DNA of 64,000 nucleotides from contig JBKCOJ010000005.1 of the NCBI GenBank assembly GCA_046309815.1, forward strand, positions 1-64,000. The letters are read 5' to 3'. Source of the stretch: CAITNM01 sp021298215. Its GTDB lineage: Bacteria; Pseudomonadota; Alphaproteobacteria; Paracaedibacterales; CAITNM01. Every line of letters starts with the position of its first letter. The stretch's first letter is position 1. This document shows, one piece after another, positions 34,015-43,079 of the stretch. The translations under genes were made by a program, and so were the position numbers. The notes below the pieces were generated by a model. The model was not told the origin of the DNA. It made no database searches and worked only from the letters and a program-made list of their open reading frames with translations.

Positions 34015-35253
34015 TCAAAAAACAGTAGCTTCTGCGCAACCAAAACCGATGGTCAAATCATCTCTTTTAGCAAAAGCTACAACTTGCATGGAGTCACTAT
34101 CTTCCAAATAAACTCGGCTTTCCCCTGAATCTAAGTGGATAGGATTTTGCCCACCCCATGTTAGTTCAATAAGACTTCCATAACTATCAGATGTTGAGCC
34201 ACTAATAGTGCCTGTTCCTAAAATATCTCCAGCCCGCAAATTGCACCCGTTTACGGTGTGATGAGCAACTTGCTGCGCAATGTCCCAATACATATATTTA
34301 TAGTTCGTATGAGCAATTTCCTGATATAAATCCATCTTCGGTGTTTTAATTTGAAGATGTAAGTCGATATCAAAATTTGTGTTTTGATGCGAAAGATACG
34401 GAAGAGGCTTTGGATCTTGCACAGGGCCAGGCGTACTAAAAGGCGCTAAAGCTTCCATTGTAACAATCCACGGGGAAATGGTAGTACCAAAATTTTTTCC
34501 TAAAAATGGACCAAGCGGCACATACTCCCAACGCTGAATATCACGCGCACTCCAATCCAATAAGATAACAGCCCCAAAAATATGATCTGCCGCCTGATTA
34601 ATTGAAATAGGACAACCTAATTCATTACCTGTTCCAACCACAAACCCAAGCTCGATTTCTGTATCGAATTGACGTGTTAGCGCACAAATAGGAGCATCAT
34701 CTCCTATTTTTAGTTGTCCATTTGGACGCTTAATTTTTGTTCCACTTACTACAATCGCACTAGCGCGACCATCATATCCTACAGGGATATACTTCCAATT
34801 AGGCAAAAGAGGATTCTCTGGATCGCGAAACATTTTCCCAAGATTCGTTGCATGCTCAAGTGATGAATAAAAATCGGTATAACCGCCCACATGTACAGGC
34901 ATTTTCATGGTAACTTGCTGCTGTGGAATAAGAAGCTCTTTTTGTAATGCTGGATTATCACGCAAATCTGAAGTATCGGATGCTAAAAAATGCATTAGAA
35001 ATTTACGCACCGCGCTCCAACATGGCTTACCCATCTCTAAAAATGTGTTGAGCGTTGGTTGATTGAAGACTTTTTTCCCCTTTAATTCAGCAACTTTTAA
35101 TAGGCCCTTTTCTTCCAACAAACTTAAATTAAGAACATAATCACCAATTGCTACACCTATAGATGTTTGCCCCTGATAGTCAAATACACCATAAGGAAGA
35201 TTATACAAGGGAAAAGGATGACCAGCAGGAATTTCAATAAAAGATTTTTGCAT
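34015..35253 (-). CDS. fahA: Fumarylacetoacetase
   Basis: Last enzyme of the tyrosine/homogentisate pathway; hydrolyses 4-fumarylacetoacetate to fumarate and acetoacetate. The 412-residue protein is a close match to the eukaryotic-type enzyme: the N-terminal SH3-like domain (residues 1-115), then DFYSSLEHATNLGKMF with the catalytic histidine, FDTEIELGFVVG with metal ligands, and DWSARDIQRWEYVPLGPFLG then KNFGTTISPW. Every key residue that I can identify is present. No other gene of the pathway lies nearby. It could act on other 1,3-diketones. Confidence 0.92.
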   Translation of the reverse strand: MQKSFIEIPAGHPFPLYNLPYGVFDYQGQTSIGVAIGDYVLNLSLLEEKGLLKVAELKGKKVFNQPTLNTFLEMGKPCWSAVRKFLMHFLASDTSDLRDNPALQKELLIPQQQVTMKMPVHVGGYTDFYSSLEHATNLGKMFRDPENPLLPNWKYIPVGYDGRASAIVVSGTKIKRPNGQLKIGDDAPICALTRQFDTEIELGFVVGTGNELGCPISINQAADHIFGAVILLDWSARDIQRWEYVPLGPFLGKNFGTTISPWIVTMEALAPFSTPGPVQDPKPLPYLSHQNTNFDIDLHLQIKTPKMDLYQEIAHTNYKYMYWDIAQQVAHHTVNGCNLRAGDILGTGTISGSTSDSYGSLIELTWGGQNPIHLDSGESRVYLEDSDSMQVVAFAKRDDLTIGFGCAEATVF

Positions 35254-35334
35254 AAAAAAATACCTTAAAAATATTATGAAATACCCTAGCTTAAGGAGAG
35301 AATTTGGTAAACTTCAATATATTGTTAAATCTCT

Positions 35335-36330
35335 TTAAACTAGATAACGCACTACATCGACCATACGATTAGAAAATCCCCATTCGTTATCGTACCAAGA
35401 AACCACGCGCACTAATCGGTTACTAACTACTTGAGTTTGGGTTGCATCAAAGCTTGAACTAAAAGGTGTATGATTAAAATCGATAGAAACAAGATTCTCG
35501 GTGACATAATCTAAAATTCCATGAAGTTCGTTTTGAGATGCTTCTTTCATATAGTGATTAACTTCATCAATATTTGTATCTCTAGAAACAACAGCTTTTA
35601 AATCGACTACCGAAACGTTAGCAACTGGCACGCGCATAGAAGTGCCATCGAGCTTGCCTTTAAGTTCTGGAAGCACTAGACCTACTGCTTTTGCAGCACC
35701 GGTTGTGCTTGGAATCATGGACATTGCTGCTGCTCGTGCCCGACGTTGATCACTATGCAACGTATCGACCAGACGTTGGTCACCAGTGTAAGCATGGATG
35801 GTTGTCATATAGCCGAACTCAATACCTAATGATTTATGAAGAACAGAAGCAATAGGAGCAAGACAATTGGTCGTGCATGAGGCATTGGAAATAATATGAT
35901 GAGATTCATTGATTGCAGTATGGTTTATGCCATAAACAACGGTAATGTCAGCACCATCGCAAGGAGCGGAAACAAGCACACGTTTTGCTCCCGCTGTAAG
36001 ATGCTTTGCTGCCGCATCACGTTTTGTAAAACGCCCAGAACACTCTAACACTACATCCACACCCATTGCAGCCCAAGGCAAATTTTCAGGGTTAGGTTCA
36101 GCCAAAACTTTCATCAGCCCAGCCCCCCCAACATCAAGAAAATCGTCAGAAGTAGTCACATCACCGTTAAAACGGCCATGAATAGAATCGTATTTAAACA
36201 AATGCGCATTATCACTTAAGGAACCTAGGTCATTAATTGCAACTATTTGAATATTGCTGACTTTTTGTTCAACAAAACTGCGTAACACCATACGCCCGAT
36301 ACGACCAAACCCATTAATTGCAATTTTCAT
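35335..36330 (-). CDS. gapA: Glyceraldehyde-3-phosphate dehydrogenase
   Basis: Glycolytic/gluconeogenic dehydrogenase. The NAD-binding motif is at the start (INGFGRIGRMVLRS) and the catalytic cysteine is in SNASCTTNCLAPIA (about residue 150), with the matching histidine in TTIHAYTGDQRLVD. The 331-residue length is normal. Residue after the Rossmann strand 2 is in AINDLG, the D that favours NAD over NADP. Followed by fahA (81 bp gap) and divergent from mutL (37 bp gap). Confidence 0.96.
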   Translation of the reverse strand: MKIAINGFGRIGRMVLRSFVEQKVSNIQIVAINDLGSLSDNAHLFKYDSIHGRFNGDVTTSDDFLDVGGAGLMKVLAEPNPENLPWAAMGVDVVLECSGRFTKRDAAAKHLTAGAKRVLVSAPCDGADITVVYGINHTAINESHHIISNASCTTNCLAPIASVLHKSLGIEFGYMTTIHAYTGDQRLVDTLHSDQRRARAAAMSMIPSTTGAAKAVGLVLPELKGKLDGTSMRVPVANVSVVDLKAVVSRDTNIDEVNHYMKEASQNELHGILDYVTENLVSIDFNHTPFSSSFDATQTQVVSNRLVRVVSWYDNEWGFSNRMVDVVRYLV

Positions 36331-36367
36331 GAACTTCTCATTTTTATTTTAGTAATTTCATTATATA

Positions 36368-38149
36368 GTGGCACACATGATAAGCCAAAAACCACTACAA
36401 AAAATTGCAAAATTACATCCGCACTTGATCAATCAAATTGCGGCAGGGGAAGTTATTGAACGCCCAGCAGCCATTTTAAAGGAATTGATTGAAAATGCTT
36501 TAGATGCAGGCGCTACTAGAATTGATATTGCGGTTGAAGATGGTGGGCGTGCGATGCTCTCAGTACGTGACAATGGCCACGGTATACCACAAGAAGATAT
36601 TGTTCTAGCATTCGAACGACACGCAACGTCCAAATTGGCACACGAAGATTTATTTGCTGTAAATACTTTTGGATTTCGTGGCGAAGCTCTGCCAAGTATT
36701 GCTTCCATCAGTCGCACGCAGATGATTACACGCACCAAAGATGATGAACATGCTTGGACTATTCGCATTGAAGGTGGAAACACTTCAGAGATAATTCCCC
36801 ATTCTGCCACAGTTGGCACAATGGTCGAAGTGCGAGATGTGTTTTATGCCACACCAGCACGCTTAAAATTTTTAAAAAATACATCCACGGAATTAGGGCA
36901 TTGCAGAGAGATGGTCAGCCGCATTGCGATGGCAAATCCCTCAGTGTATTTTACATTTAGAGCTGATGGAAAATTGATTTATGACTGGCCAGGTTCGGAT
37001 TTAGCTACACGTATCTCCCAAGTTATGGGTAAAGAGTTTTCACAAAATACAATTCCTGTTCTTTTAGAGCGTAATGGATATAGGTTAGAAGGCCTAGTGA
37101 GTCTACCAACCTATTCACGCTCTCAAGCAAATGATCAATATATTTATGTGAATAATAGGTGGGTACGAGACAGAAATGTGGCGGGAATTTTACGAGTAGC
37201 GTATCAAGATGTACTGATGACCGGACGTCATCCAATGGCTGTTCTTTTTTTAAATCTTGATAGTTATGAAGTAGATGTAAATGTACATCCAGCTAAAACA
37301 GAAGTGCGCTTTCGTGATTCGCAATTTGTGCGAAGCTTTTTGATTCAAGGTATTAAACAATCTTTAACCGCAAGCCAACATACGCCTTCTAATTCGATAG
37401 GACAACTGGCAGCACAAGCATTTAATACATCTGCTTCAAAAATTTCAATAACGCCAAGCTTTGATTATAAATCAAGTTATAAGCCGATTTTGCGTGATAG
37501 CTATCCTTCAGCAAAGCCACAACCTTTAGCTACCTTTGCATCAACTGTTGAAGATGAGAGGCAGACTGATTACCCGATGGGGCTTGCAAAAGCACAATTA
37601 TTTGAAACTTTTATCGTGGCACAAACCGACGATGCATTATTAATTATTGATCAACATGCAGCGCATGAACGCATTGTGTACGAAGAATTAAAAGCGGAGT
37701 GGAATGCCAAAGGTCAGCTTCCCTCCCAGTCTCTAATGCAGCCTGAATATATTGAGCTTAAAGAAGAAGATTGTGAACTGTTTAAGCAGCATCAGCACTT
37801 GTTTCAAAAAATTGGATTTGTCATTGATATTTTTGGCGACAAAACACTCGTTGTTCACTCCACACCTATTGCATGTCACTTGGAAGGATCTAAAGAATTT
37901 ATTTATGATGTTTTAGCCGACATTAAAGCATTAGGTGAAGGAGTAAGAGCTGAAGAAGTACTGTGGGAAAAACTAAGCAGTAGAGCATGCAACAACAGTA
38001 TCCGAGCAGGCAAAACACTAAGTCTTGCGGAAATGAACGCGATGTTACGACAGATGGAATTTACACCAAAATCCGCGCAGTGCAACCATGGACGACCAAC
38101 CTTTATTAAGCTCGATCGAAAGGCTCTAGAAAACTTGTTTGAGCGGTAA
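36368..38149 (+). CDS. mutL: DNA mismatch repair protein MutL
   Basis: Mismatch-repair coordinator with a GHKL ATPase. The N-terminal motifs are clear: LINQIAAGEVIERPAAILKE, ELIENALDAGAT, VRDNGHGIP and TFGFRGEALPSIASI. The C-terminal dimerisation domain has IIDQHAAHERIVYEEL and CNHGRPTFIKL. There is no DQHAx2Ex4E endonuclease cluster in the strict form, although IDQHAAHERI is close, so the nicking activity should be considered possible. 593 residues is a usual length. Start is either GTG 36368 or ATG 36377. Confidence 0.95.
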   Translation: MAHMISQKPLQKIAKLHPHLINQIAAGEVIERPAAILKELIENALDAGATRIDIAVEDGGRAMLSVRDNGHGIPQEDIVLAFERHATSKLAHEDLFAVNTFGFRGEALPSIASISRTQMITRTKDDEHAWTIRIEGGNTSEIIPHSATVGTMVEVRDVFYATPARLKFLKNTSTELGHCREMVSRIAMANPSVYFTFRADGKLIYDWPGSDLATRISQVMGKEFSQNTIPVLLERNGYRLEGLVSLPTYSRSQANDQYIYVNNRWVRDRNVAGILRVAYQDVLMTGRHPMAVLFLNLDSYEVDVNVHPAKTEVRFRDSQFVRSFLIQGIKQSLTASQHTPSNSIGQLAAQAFNTSASKISITPSFDYKSSYKPILRDSYPSAKPQPLATFASTVEDERQTDYPMGLAKAQLFETFIVAQTDDALLIIDQHAAHERIVYEELKAEWNAKGQLPSQSLMQPEYIELKEEDCELFKQHQHLFQKIGFVIDIFGDKTLVVHSTPIACHLEGSKEFIYDVLADIKALGEGVRAEEVLWEKLSSRACNNSIRAGKTLSLAEMNAMLRQMEFTPKSAQCNHGRPTFIKLDRKALENLFER

Positions 38150-38165
38150 CATTTTCTAGGAGTGA

Positions 38166-38711
38166 TCATTCTGATGCTGAACGCTCTTTTCTATTATGTT
38201 CTTCGTGATGCATCATCGCAAAAGATAGCGACACACTTACCATATTTGCGAGCAAAAAATAAAGAAAGGGGAGACTTTTCAGAGAAAACTTTAGTTTAAA
38301 AACAATTCTCATCGCATAATATTCGAGTATCGTTGTAAAAAAAGTTGCAAATATATAGTTAGCAACCCATCCTGCGTAGCTGAATGTCCCATCCCTTAGC
38401 AAAGTATGTAATGTGAAGCTTAAGCCAACCTCATAAAGAAAACTTGCCGGTATATACAACCAATATCCAATAATAGCAGAGATTACGTTAATTGTGACTG
38501 CAATCACAAAAGACTTACGTAATGTAAGATTAAAAATCCATTTTATAGCTACCCATTCAACGATTAATGCAGGAATAATGGAATACAAAGAAAATATATA
38601 TTTGTGTAAATAAATCCCTGGCCATATGATATTTGCACTAAGAGGTAATATCATTGTAGCAAAAAGAACTAGAATTTTTTTGAGAAATAGCATTATAAGA
38701 ACTAAATTCAC
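38166..38711 (-). CDS. Multi-span membrane protein, unknown
   Basis: A 181-residue integral membrane protein with about four or five hydrophobic segments (for example KKILVLFATMILPLSANIIW; YSIIPALIVEWVAIKWIF; FVIAVTINVISAIIGYWL; FLYFLLANMVSVSLSFAM) and a short charged C-terminal end (HHEEHNRKERSASE). I do not recognise the family. The gene converges on mutL, with only 16 bp between the stops, and stands alone. Confidence 0.6.
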   Translation of the reverse strand: MNLVLIMLFLKKILVLFATMILPLSANIIWPGIYLHKYIFSLYSIIPALIVEWVAIKWIFNLTLRKSFVIAVTINVISAIIGYWLYIPASFLYEVGLSFTLHTLLRDGTFSYAGWVANYIFATFFTTILEYYAMRIVFKLKFSLKSLPFLYFLLANMVSVSLSFAMMHHEEHNRKERSASE

Positions 38712-39056
38712 TCAATCTAGCAGTAGGTTAGCAAGAATAAATTACTAAAGGATTAAGCTTTAATTTCCTAAACTTCTATTACTTCGGTATCATGTATACG
38801 CCTACATTGAGCACCTCTACCTTCTCTTCGTTATCATCAACCTCGGTACAGCATTGAATGGCCCCGACCACTCGCGCAAATAAACAAGCCCCACACTGAA
38901 AATTTTAATCATTAGTTGAGAAACCATTTAACGAGATTATCCTTATTTTTAGATCATATTGATAAACTTTGTATTAATTCCATTTACACAATCGCTTTCC
39001 ATACTTGAAAAATTGCCAAATCGTTGCCAAAACAGTATAGTGAAACAAAAATTAAA
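38712..39056. other. Intergenic region before fabZ, with an open cysteine-rich frame
   Basis: A gap of about 345 bp. I see no RNA gene and no good terminator. On the minus strand 38779-38904 is an open frame of 41 codons with several cysteines (its start reads CGACLFARVVGAIQCC, then acidic residues). It lacks an ATG and follows an in-frame TAA, so it is either a gene remnant or chance. The remaining bases are AT-rich and presumably hold the fabZ promoter. Confidence 0.4.
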
Positions 39057-39554
39057 ATGTACATGAACTTGGCAGAAAATATTGTTAATTTTGAATCGGT
39101 TGGCATAACGATTGATTTAGCTGAAATTCAAGCACTTATTCCACATCGTTATCCATTTTTATTAATTGATCGCATCGAAAAAGTGCAATTAGGCGAATCA
39201 GCAGTTGGCATAAAGAACGTCACGTTGAATGAATGGTATTTTCAAGGGCATTTTCCGGATCATCCTATTATGCCAGGAGTGATAATTATTGAAGCCCTAG
39301 CGCAAACAGCAGCAGCACTTGTGATGAAATCGCTAGCCGCACAAAACAATGGCCAAAAGCCTGGCGATATGGTTTACTTCATGTCCATTGATGAAGCAAA
39401 ATTCCGTAAGCCTGTTGTGCCAGGTGATGTGCTACAATTAAAGGTTGTAAAAGAACGCGCTCGTGGGCCGGTATGGAGATTTAAAGGTGAAGCCTGGGTT
39501 GGTGATCAGCTCACGGATGAAGCAACCTTTACAGCGATGATATCACAGAAATGA
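39057..39554 (+). CDS. fabZ: 3-hydroxyacyl-ACP dehydratase FabZ
   Basis: Dehydrates 3-hydroxyacyl-ACP in fatty-acid elongation and supports lipid A synthesis by competing with LpxA for the same substrate. The hot-dog core has the catalytic histidine in FQGHFPDHPIMPGVIIIE and the N-terminal IQALIPHRYPFLLIDRI. The frame opens at TTG 39024, but the ATG at 39057 (or 39063) gives a normal length of about 160 residues and is preferred. No start has a strong ribosome binding site. The stop overlaps the lpxA start (ATGA). Confidence 0.95.
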   Translation: MYMNLAENIVNFESVGITIDLAEIQALIPHRYPFLLIDRIEKVQLGESAVGIKNVTLNEWYFQGHFPDHPIMPGVIIIEALAQTAAALVMKSLAAQNNGQKPGDMVYFMSIDEAKFRKPVVPGDVLQLKVVKERARGPVWRFKGEAWVGDQLTDEATFTAMISQK

Positions 39555-40339
39555 AAATACACCCTACAAGCATTATTGAACCAGGAGCAAAGTTAGGCGT
39601 TGGCGTTAACATAGGTCCATTTTGTTGCGTTGGCAAAGATGTTGTTTTAGGCGATCATGTAGAGCTTATTTCACACATTTCTATTAGTGGTCTCACAATG
39701 ATTGGTGAAAAGACAAAAATTTTCCCCTTTGCATCAATTGGTCACAGGCCTCAAGATTTGAAATATGCTGGCGAGCCCTCAAAAACAATTATCGGTTCGA
39801 ATAATATGATCCGCGAATATGTAACAATTCAACCTGGAACTGCTGGAGACGCAATGCAAACGGTAGTAGGCGATCATTGTTTATTCATGGTAGGAAGCCA
39901 TGTTGCCCATGATTGTATTGTGGGAAATCACGTGATTATGGCAAATAATGCAACACTTGCGGGCCATGTAAAAATTGGTGATTATGCAATAATTGGTGGC
40001 TTAGCTGCCGTTAAGCAACGTGTCCGTATCGGCGACCATGCAATGATTGGTGGTATGGCTGGCGTTGAACATGATGTGATTCCTTTTGGGATGATCGTGG
40101 GAGAGCGCGGGTGGTTGAATGGACTTAACCTTGTGGGATTAAAACGACGCGGATTTAGCAAAGACGCCATTAATAAACTGCAAAACATGTATTCAAGTTT
40201 ATTCACCACTGATGATCAACCATTAAGCGAGCGTTTCAAAACTTTACGAGAAAAGTATACCGATGATGAAGACGTACGCATTATTCTTGATTTCTTAGAT
40301 GGTCAGACGAATTCTTTATGTCAGCCAAAAGCCGTTTAA
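39551..40339 (+). CDS. lpxA: UDP-N-acetylglucosamine acyltransferase LpxA
   Basis: First enzyme of lipid A synthesis, transferring a 3-hydroxyacyl chain to UDP-GlcNAc. The 262 residues consist of an N-terminal left-handed beta helix of hexapeptide repeats (for example INIGPF-, VNIGPFCCVGKDVVLGDHVE) and a C-terminal helical cap. The catalytic histidine lies in MVGSHVAHDCIVGNHV (about residue 120). The segment GMIVGERGWLNGLNLVGLKR is typical of LpxA. Overlaps fabZ by 4 bp and lpxI by 22 bp. Confidence 0.97.
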   Translation: MKIHPTSIIEPGAKLGVGVNIGPFCCVGKDVVLGDHVELISHISISGLTMIGEKTKIFPFASIGHRPQDLKYAGEPSKTIIGSNNMIREYVTIQPGTAGDAMQTVVGDHCLFMVGSHVAHDCIVGNHVIMANNATLAGHVKIGDYAIIGGLAAVKQRVRIGDHAMIGGMAGVEHDVIPFGMIVGERGWLNGLNLVGLKRRGFSKDAINKLQNMYSSLFTTDDQPLSERFKTLREKYTDDEDVRIILDFLDGQTNSLCQPKAV

Positions 40340-41154
40340 AAAAAGCTGAACCTTTGGGGATAATAGCTGGTTCCGGCACGTTATTTTCTCTTGTTTTACA
40401 AGAAGCTTTTGAGAAAAATTATAAACCGATTATTGTATCATTTCGAGAACCAGATGAATTTTTTGATTCACCTCATTTGCAAACAACACTTGGAAAAATC
40501 GGTGAAATTTTAGATTTTCTAAAAAAGCATCATGTGAAAAAATTGATTTTCGCTGGGCGTATTCAGCGCCCCTCTTTAGCAAACATAAGTGTTGATGGCA
40601 CAGGATTTAAATGGATACAAAAACTTGGAATGAAAGCTTTTGCAGGCGATGATGCATTATTAAAAGGCATTACAGAGCTACTTGCTGAGGAAAGTTTTGA
40701 GATTATCAGTCCGAAAGATTTTTTGCCTAGTTTGGTATTATCACCAGGTGTTTATAGCAAAACATTACCTACAAAAGAAAATGAATCTGATATTGCACGT
40801 GGACAGCAGGTACTGAATATTCTATCCAGCGCAGATGTTGGCCAAGCATGTATCGTGCAAGAAGGATTAGTCTTAGGCATTGAAGCCATTGAAGGAACAC
40901 AAGTGCTGATCAAAAGATGCAAAGACGTAAAACGCCACACAATTGGTGGTGTACTGATAAAACTTGCAAAAAATAATCAGTCGACTTTATTAGATTTACC
41001 AACTATTGGTCCAGATACAATTGAAGCAATTCATCAATGCAAGCTTAGTGGTTTAGCAATTTCTGCGCACACCACACAAGTATTGAATTTTCACCAAGTT
41101 ATTGAATTGTGTAACAAGTACAAAATATTTTTAAAGGTAATTGAGGCTTCATGA
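40318..41154 (+). CDS. lpxI: UDP-2,3-diacylglucosamine pyrophosphatase LpxI
   Basis: Alphaproteobacterial replacement for LpxH, cleaving UDP-2,3-diacylglucosamine to lipid X. The N-terminal LGIIAGSGTLFSLVLQEAFE and KLIFAGRIQRPSLANI are characteristic. The C-terminal DUF1009 domain has RGQQVLNILSSADVGQACIV, EGLVLGIEAIEGTQVLIKRC and LLDLPTIGPDTIEAIHQC. 278 residues matches the family. Translationally coupled to lpxA (22 bp overlap) and trpS (4 bp overlap, ATGATG). Its presence indicates a normal LPS-containing outer membrane. Confidence 0.94.
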   Translation: MSAKSRLKKAEPLGIIAGSGTLFSLVLQEAFEKNYKPIIVSFREPDEFFDSPHLQTTLGKIGEILDFLKKHHVKKLIFAGRIQRPSLANISVDGTGFKWIQKLGMKAFAGDDALLKGITELLAEESFEIISPKDFLPSLVLSPGVYSKTLPTKENESDIARGQQVLNILSSADVGQACIVQEGLVLGIEAIEGTQVLIKRCKDVKRHTIGGVLIKLAKNNQSTLLDLPTIGPDTIEAIHQCKLSGLAISAHTTQVLNFHQVIELCNKYKIFLKVIEAS

Positions 41155-42152
41155 TGCAAACGCGTATTTTATCAGGCATTCGCCCCACTGGGCATATTCA
41201 TTTAGGAAATTATCTGGGCGCCATTCGAAGCTGGGTAAACATGCTTGATCAAGTGGATGAGCGGTTATTTTGTATTGTTGACCAACACGCGTTAACGACG
41301 GCTGAAGATGCAAAAGATTTACGAAAAAATACACTCACTATCGCTGCAGCTTATATTGCTAGCGGCATTGATCCAGTTGAAAATCATATTTTTGTGCAGA
41401 GCCATGTACCAGCGCATACTGAACTTGCTTGGTATTTTAATTGTATTACGCCAATGGGCTGGCTTTCACGCATGACGCAATTCAAGGATAAAGCCGGCAA
41501 AAATAAAGATCAGGCAATGACGGGCTTGTTTGTTTATCCAACATTAATGGCAGCGGATATTTTGATTTATAAAGCCACGCATGTGCCAGTTGGCGAAGAC
41601 CAAAAGCAGCACGTTGAATTAACTCGGGACATTGCGCAAGCTTTTAATAACTACGTTGAGAATGCTTTTTTCCCGTTACCAGAACCTATCATTAAAAGTG
41701 AAACTGCACGCATTATGAGCTTGCGTGATGGGACAAAGAAAATGAGTAAGTCTGACCCTTCAGATTATTCTCGCATTCATTTATTGGATGATAATGAAAC
41801 GATTGATCTAAAAATTCGTAAAGCTAAAACTGACAGTGATCCTATCCCTGGATCAATTGAAAATTTAGAAAATCGTCCAGAGGCAAAAAATTTGCTGAGT
41901 TTGTACGCGTTATTTACAAACAATTCACTTCTAAAGGTAGTACAAGAATTTGAAGGCAAGCAGTTTTCAGAATTTAAACCAAAGCTAGCGGAGACAATAA
42001 TCAGTCATGTAGCACCTATTCGCGAAGAAATGCTGAAGCTTTTAAGTGATGAGAAGTCTCTTTTACAACATCTTCAAAAAGGGGCAGATGCGGCGCATGC
42101 TATTGCTGATAAAACTATTAAAGGCGTGCGCAGCGCACTGAATATGGTTTAG
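41151..42152 (+). CDS. trpS: Tryptophanyl-tRNA synthetase
   Basis: Class I synthetase charging tRNA-Trp. The HIGH-like motif is in RPTGHIHLGNYLGAIR near residue 10-20, and the KMSKS motif is in GTKKMSKSDPSDYSR (about residue 195). The dimer and specificity region contains TMAADILIYKATHVPVGEDQ-type sequence (LMAADILIYKATHVPVGEDQ). 333 residues is normal. Last gene of fabZ-lpxA-lpxI-trpS. Confidence 0.97.
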   Translation: MMQTRILSGIRPTGHIHLGNYLGAIRSWVNMLDQVDERLFCIVDQHALTTAEDAKDLRKNTLTIAAAYIASGIDPVENHIFVQSHVPAHTELAWYFNCITPMGWLSRMTQFKDKAGKNKDQAMTGLFVYPTLMAADILIYKATHVPVGEDQKQHVELTRDIAQAFNNYVENAFFPLPEPIIKSETARIMSLRDGTKKMSKSDPSDYSRIHLLDDNETIDLKIRKAKTDSDPIPGSIENLENRPEAKNLLSLYALFTNNSLLKVVQEFEGKQFSEFKPKLAETIISHVAPIREEMLKLLSDEKSLLQHLQKGADAAHAIADKTIKGVRSALNMV

Positions 42153-42166
42153 TAAGCAGAAAGTCC

Positions 42167-42946
42167 CTAATGTGCCCACGAAGCTCCCATTAAATCAAAT
42201 ACGCCGCCAGTTGCACTTGGCACTTTACCTGATGCTAAAAAATCAGCCATGTCTACAACTTCTTGCACTTTAACTGTTTGACCTGCCGGCATAGAATCAA
42301 GGCATTGCTTTTTGACATCTGGTTTTAAACTTTCAAACATTTTGCCTTCAACAGGGCCCGGAGCAATGACATACACTAAGATGTTATTTTTGGCGTTATC
42401 ACGTGCAATGTCTTGAGAGTATTTAGTCAAGGCAGCCTTAGAATCAGCATACACATAGTATCCTTTAGGAAGTCCTCGATAAGCGGCACGACTTCCTATG
42501 TTAATGATCATTCCTCTTTGCTTTTTTATATTCATAAAATGCTCAATAGCGTAGTCACACACAAGTCGCTGAGAAAGATAATTGATATTTAAGATTTTTT
42601 GCGTATCAGTAAGTACTTTCTCTTCTTGCTCAATGCCTGCTGCATTAATAACTATATCCACATGTTCATCATGTTTTAAAACTTCGGCCCAAAATGTTTG
42701 GATGCTTTCTGGTTGACTAAAATCAGCCTGAACTAAACGTACTTTCTCCGACGCTTGCTGCAATTTTTCTAACTCTCCCTTATTACTAAAATAATGACAA
42801 ATAACCGTATCATCTTGTCCTACAAAGTGCTTTGTCATTGCTAAACCAATGTCGCCGCTAGCCCCTGTAATAAGTATTACCCTGCCTTCCGCAAAAATAT
42901 TAAGATTTATAATAATAGCAATCAAATTGCATAGTTTTTTAATCAT
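42167..42946 (-). CDS. Short-chain dehydrogenase/reductase with signal-like N-terminus
   Basis: A 259-residue SDR. It has the cofactor motif TGASGDIGLA (about residues 27-36), NAAG (about 101) and the catalytic Y-x-x-x-K in GYYVYADSKAALTKYS (about 167). The C-terminal GGVFDLMGASWAH is usual. The odd feature is the beginning, MIKKLCNLIAIIINLNIFAE, which resembles a signal peptide or membrane anchor in front of the Rossmann strand. No alternative start that keeps the cofactor motif is visible. It converges on trpS and is divergent from ligA. Substrate unknown. Confidence 0.8.
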   Translation of the reverse strand: MIKKLCNLIAIIINLNIFAEGRVILITGASGDIGLAMTKHFVGQDDTVICHYFSNKGELEKLQQASEKVRLVQADFSQPESIQTFWAEVLKHDEHVDIVINAAGIEQEEKVLTDTQKILNINYLSQRLVCDYAIEHFMNIKKQRGMIINIGSRAAYRGLPKGYYVYADSKAALTKYSQDIARDNAKNNILVYVIAPGPVEGKMFESLKPDVKKQCLDSMPAGQTVKVQEVVDMADFLASGKVPSATGGVFDLMGASWAH

Positions 42947-43079
42947 TTTTTCCTCGAATATAGCTGTCTCTTCTATTTATTATTTTACTTTTTATAAAGT
43001 CAATAACCCATGGTTAAGTCTTGCTCGTTCATCATGACAAGCGTATCATGCCTAAAGTTACTCATTTGGAAATATATTC

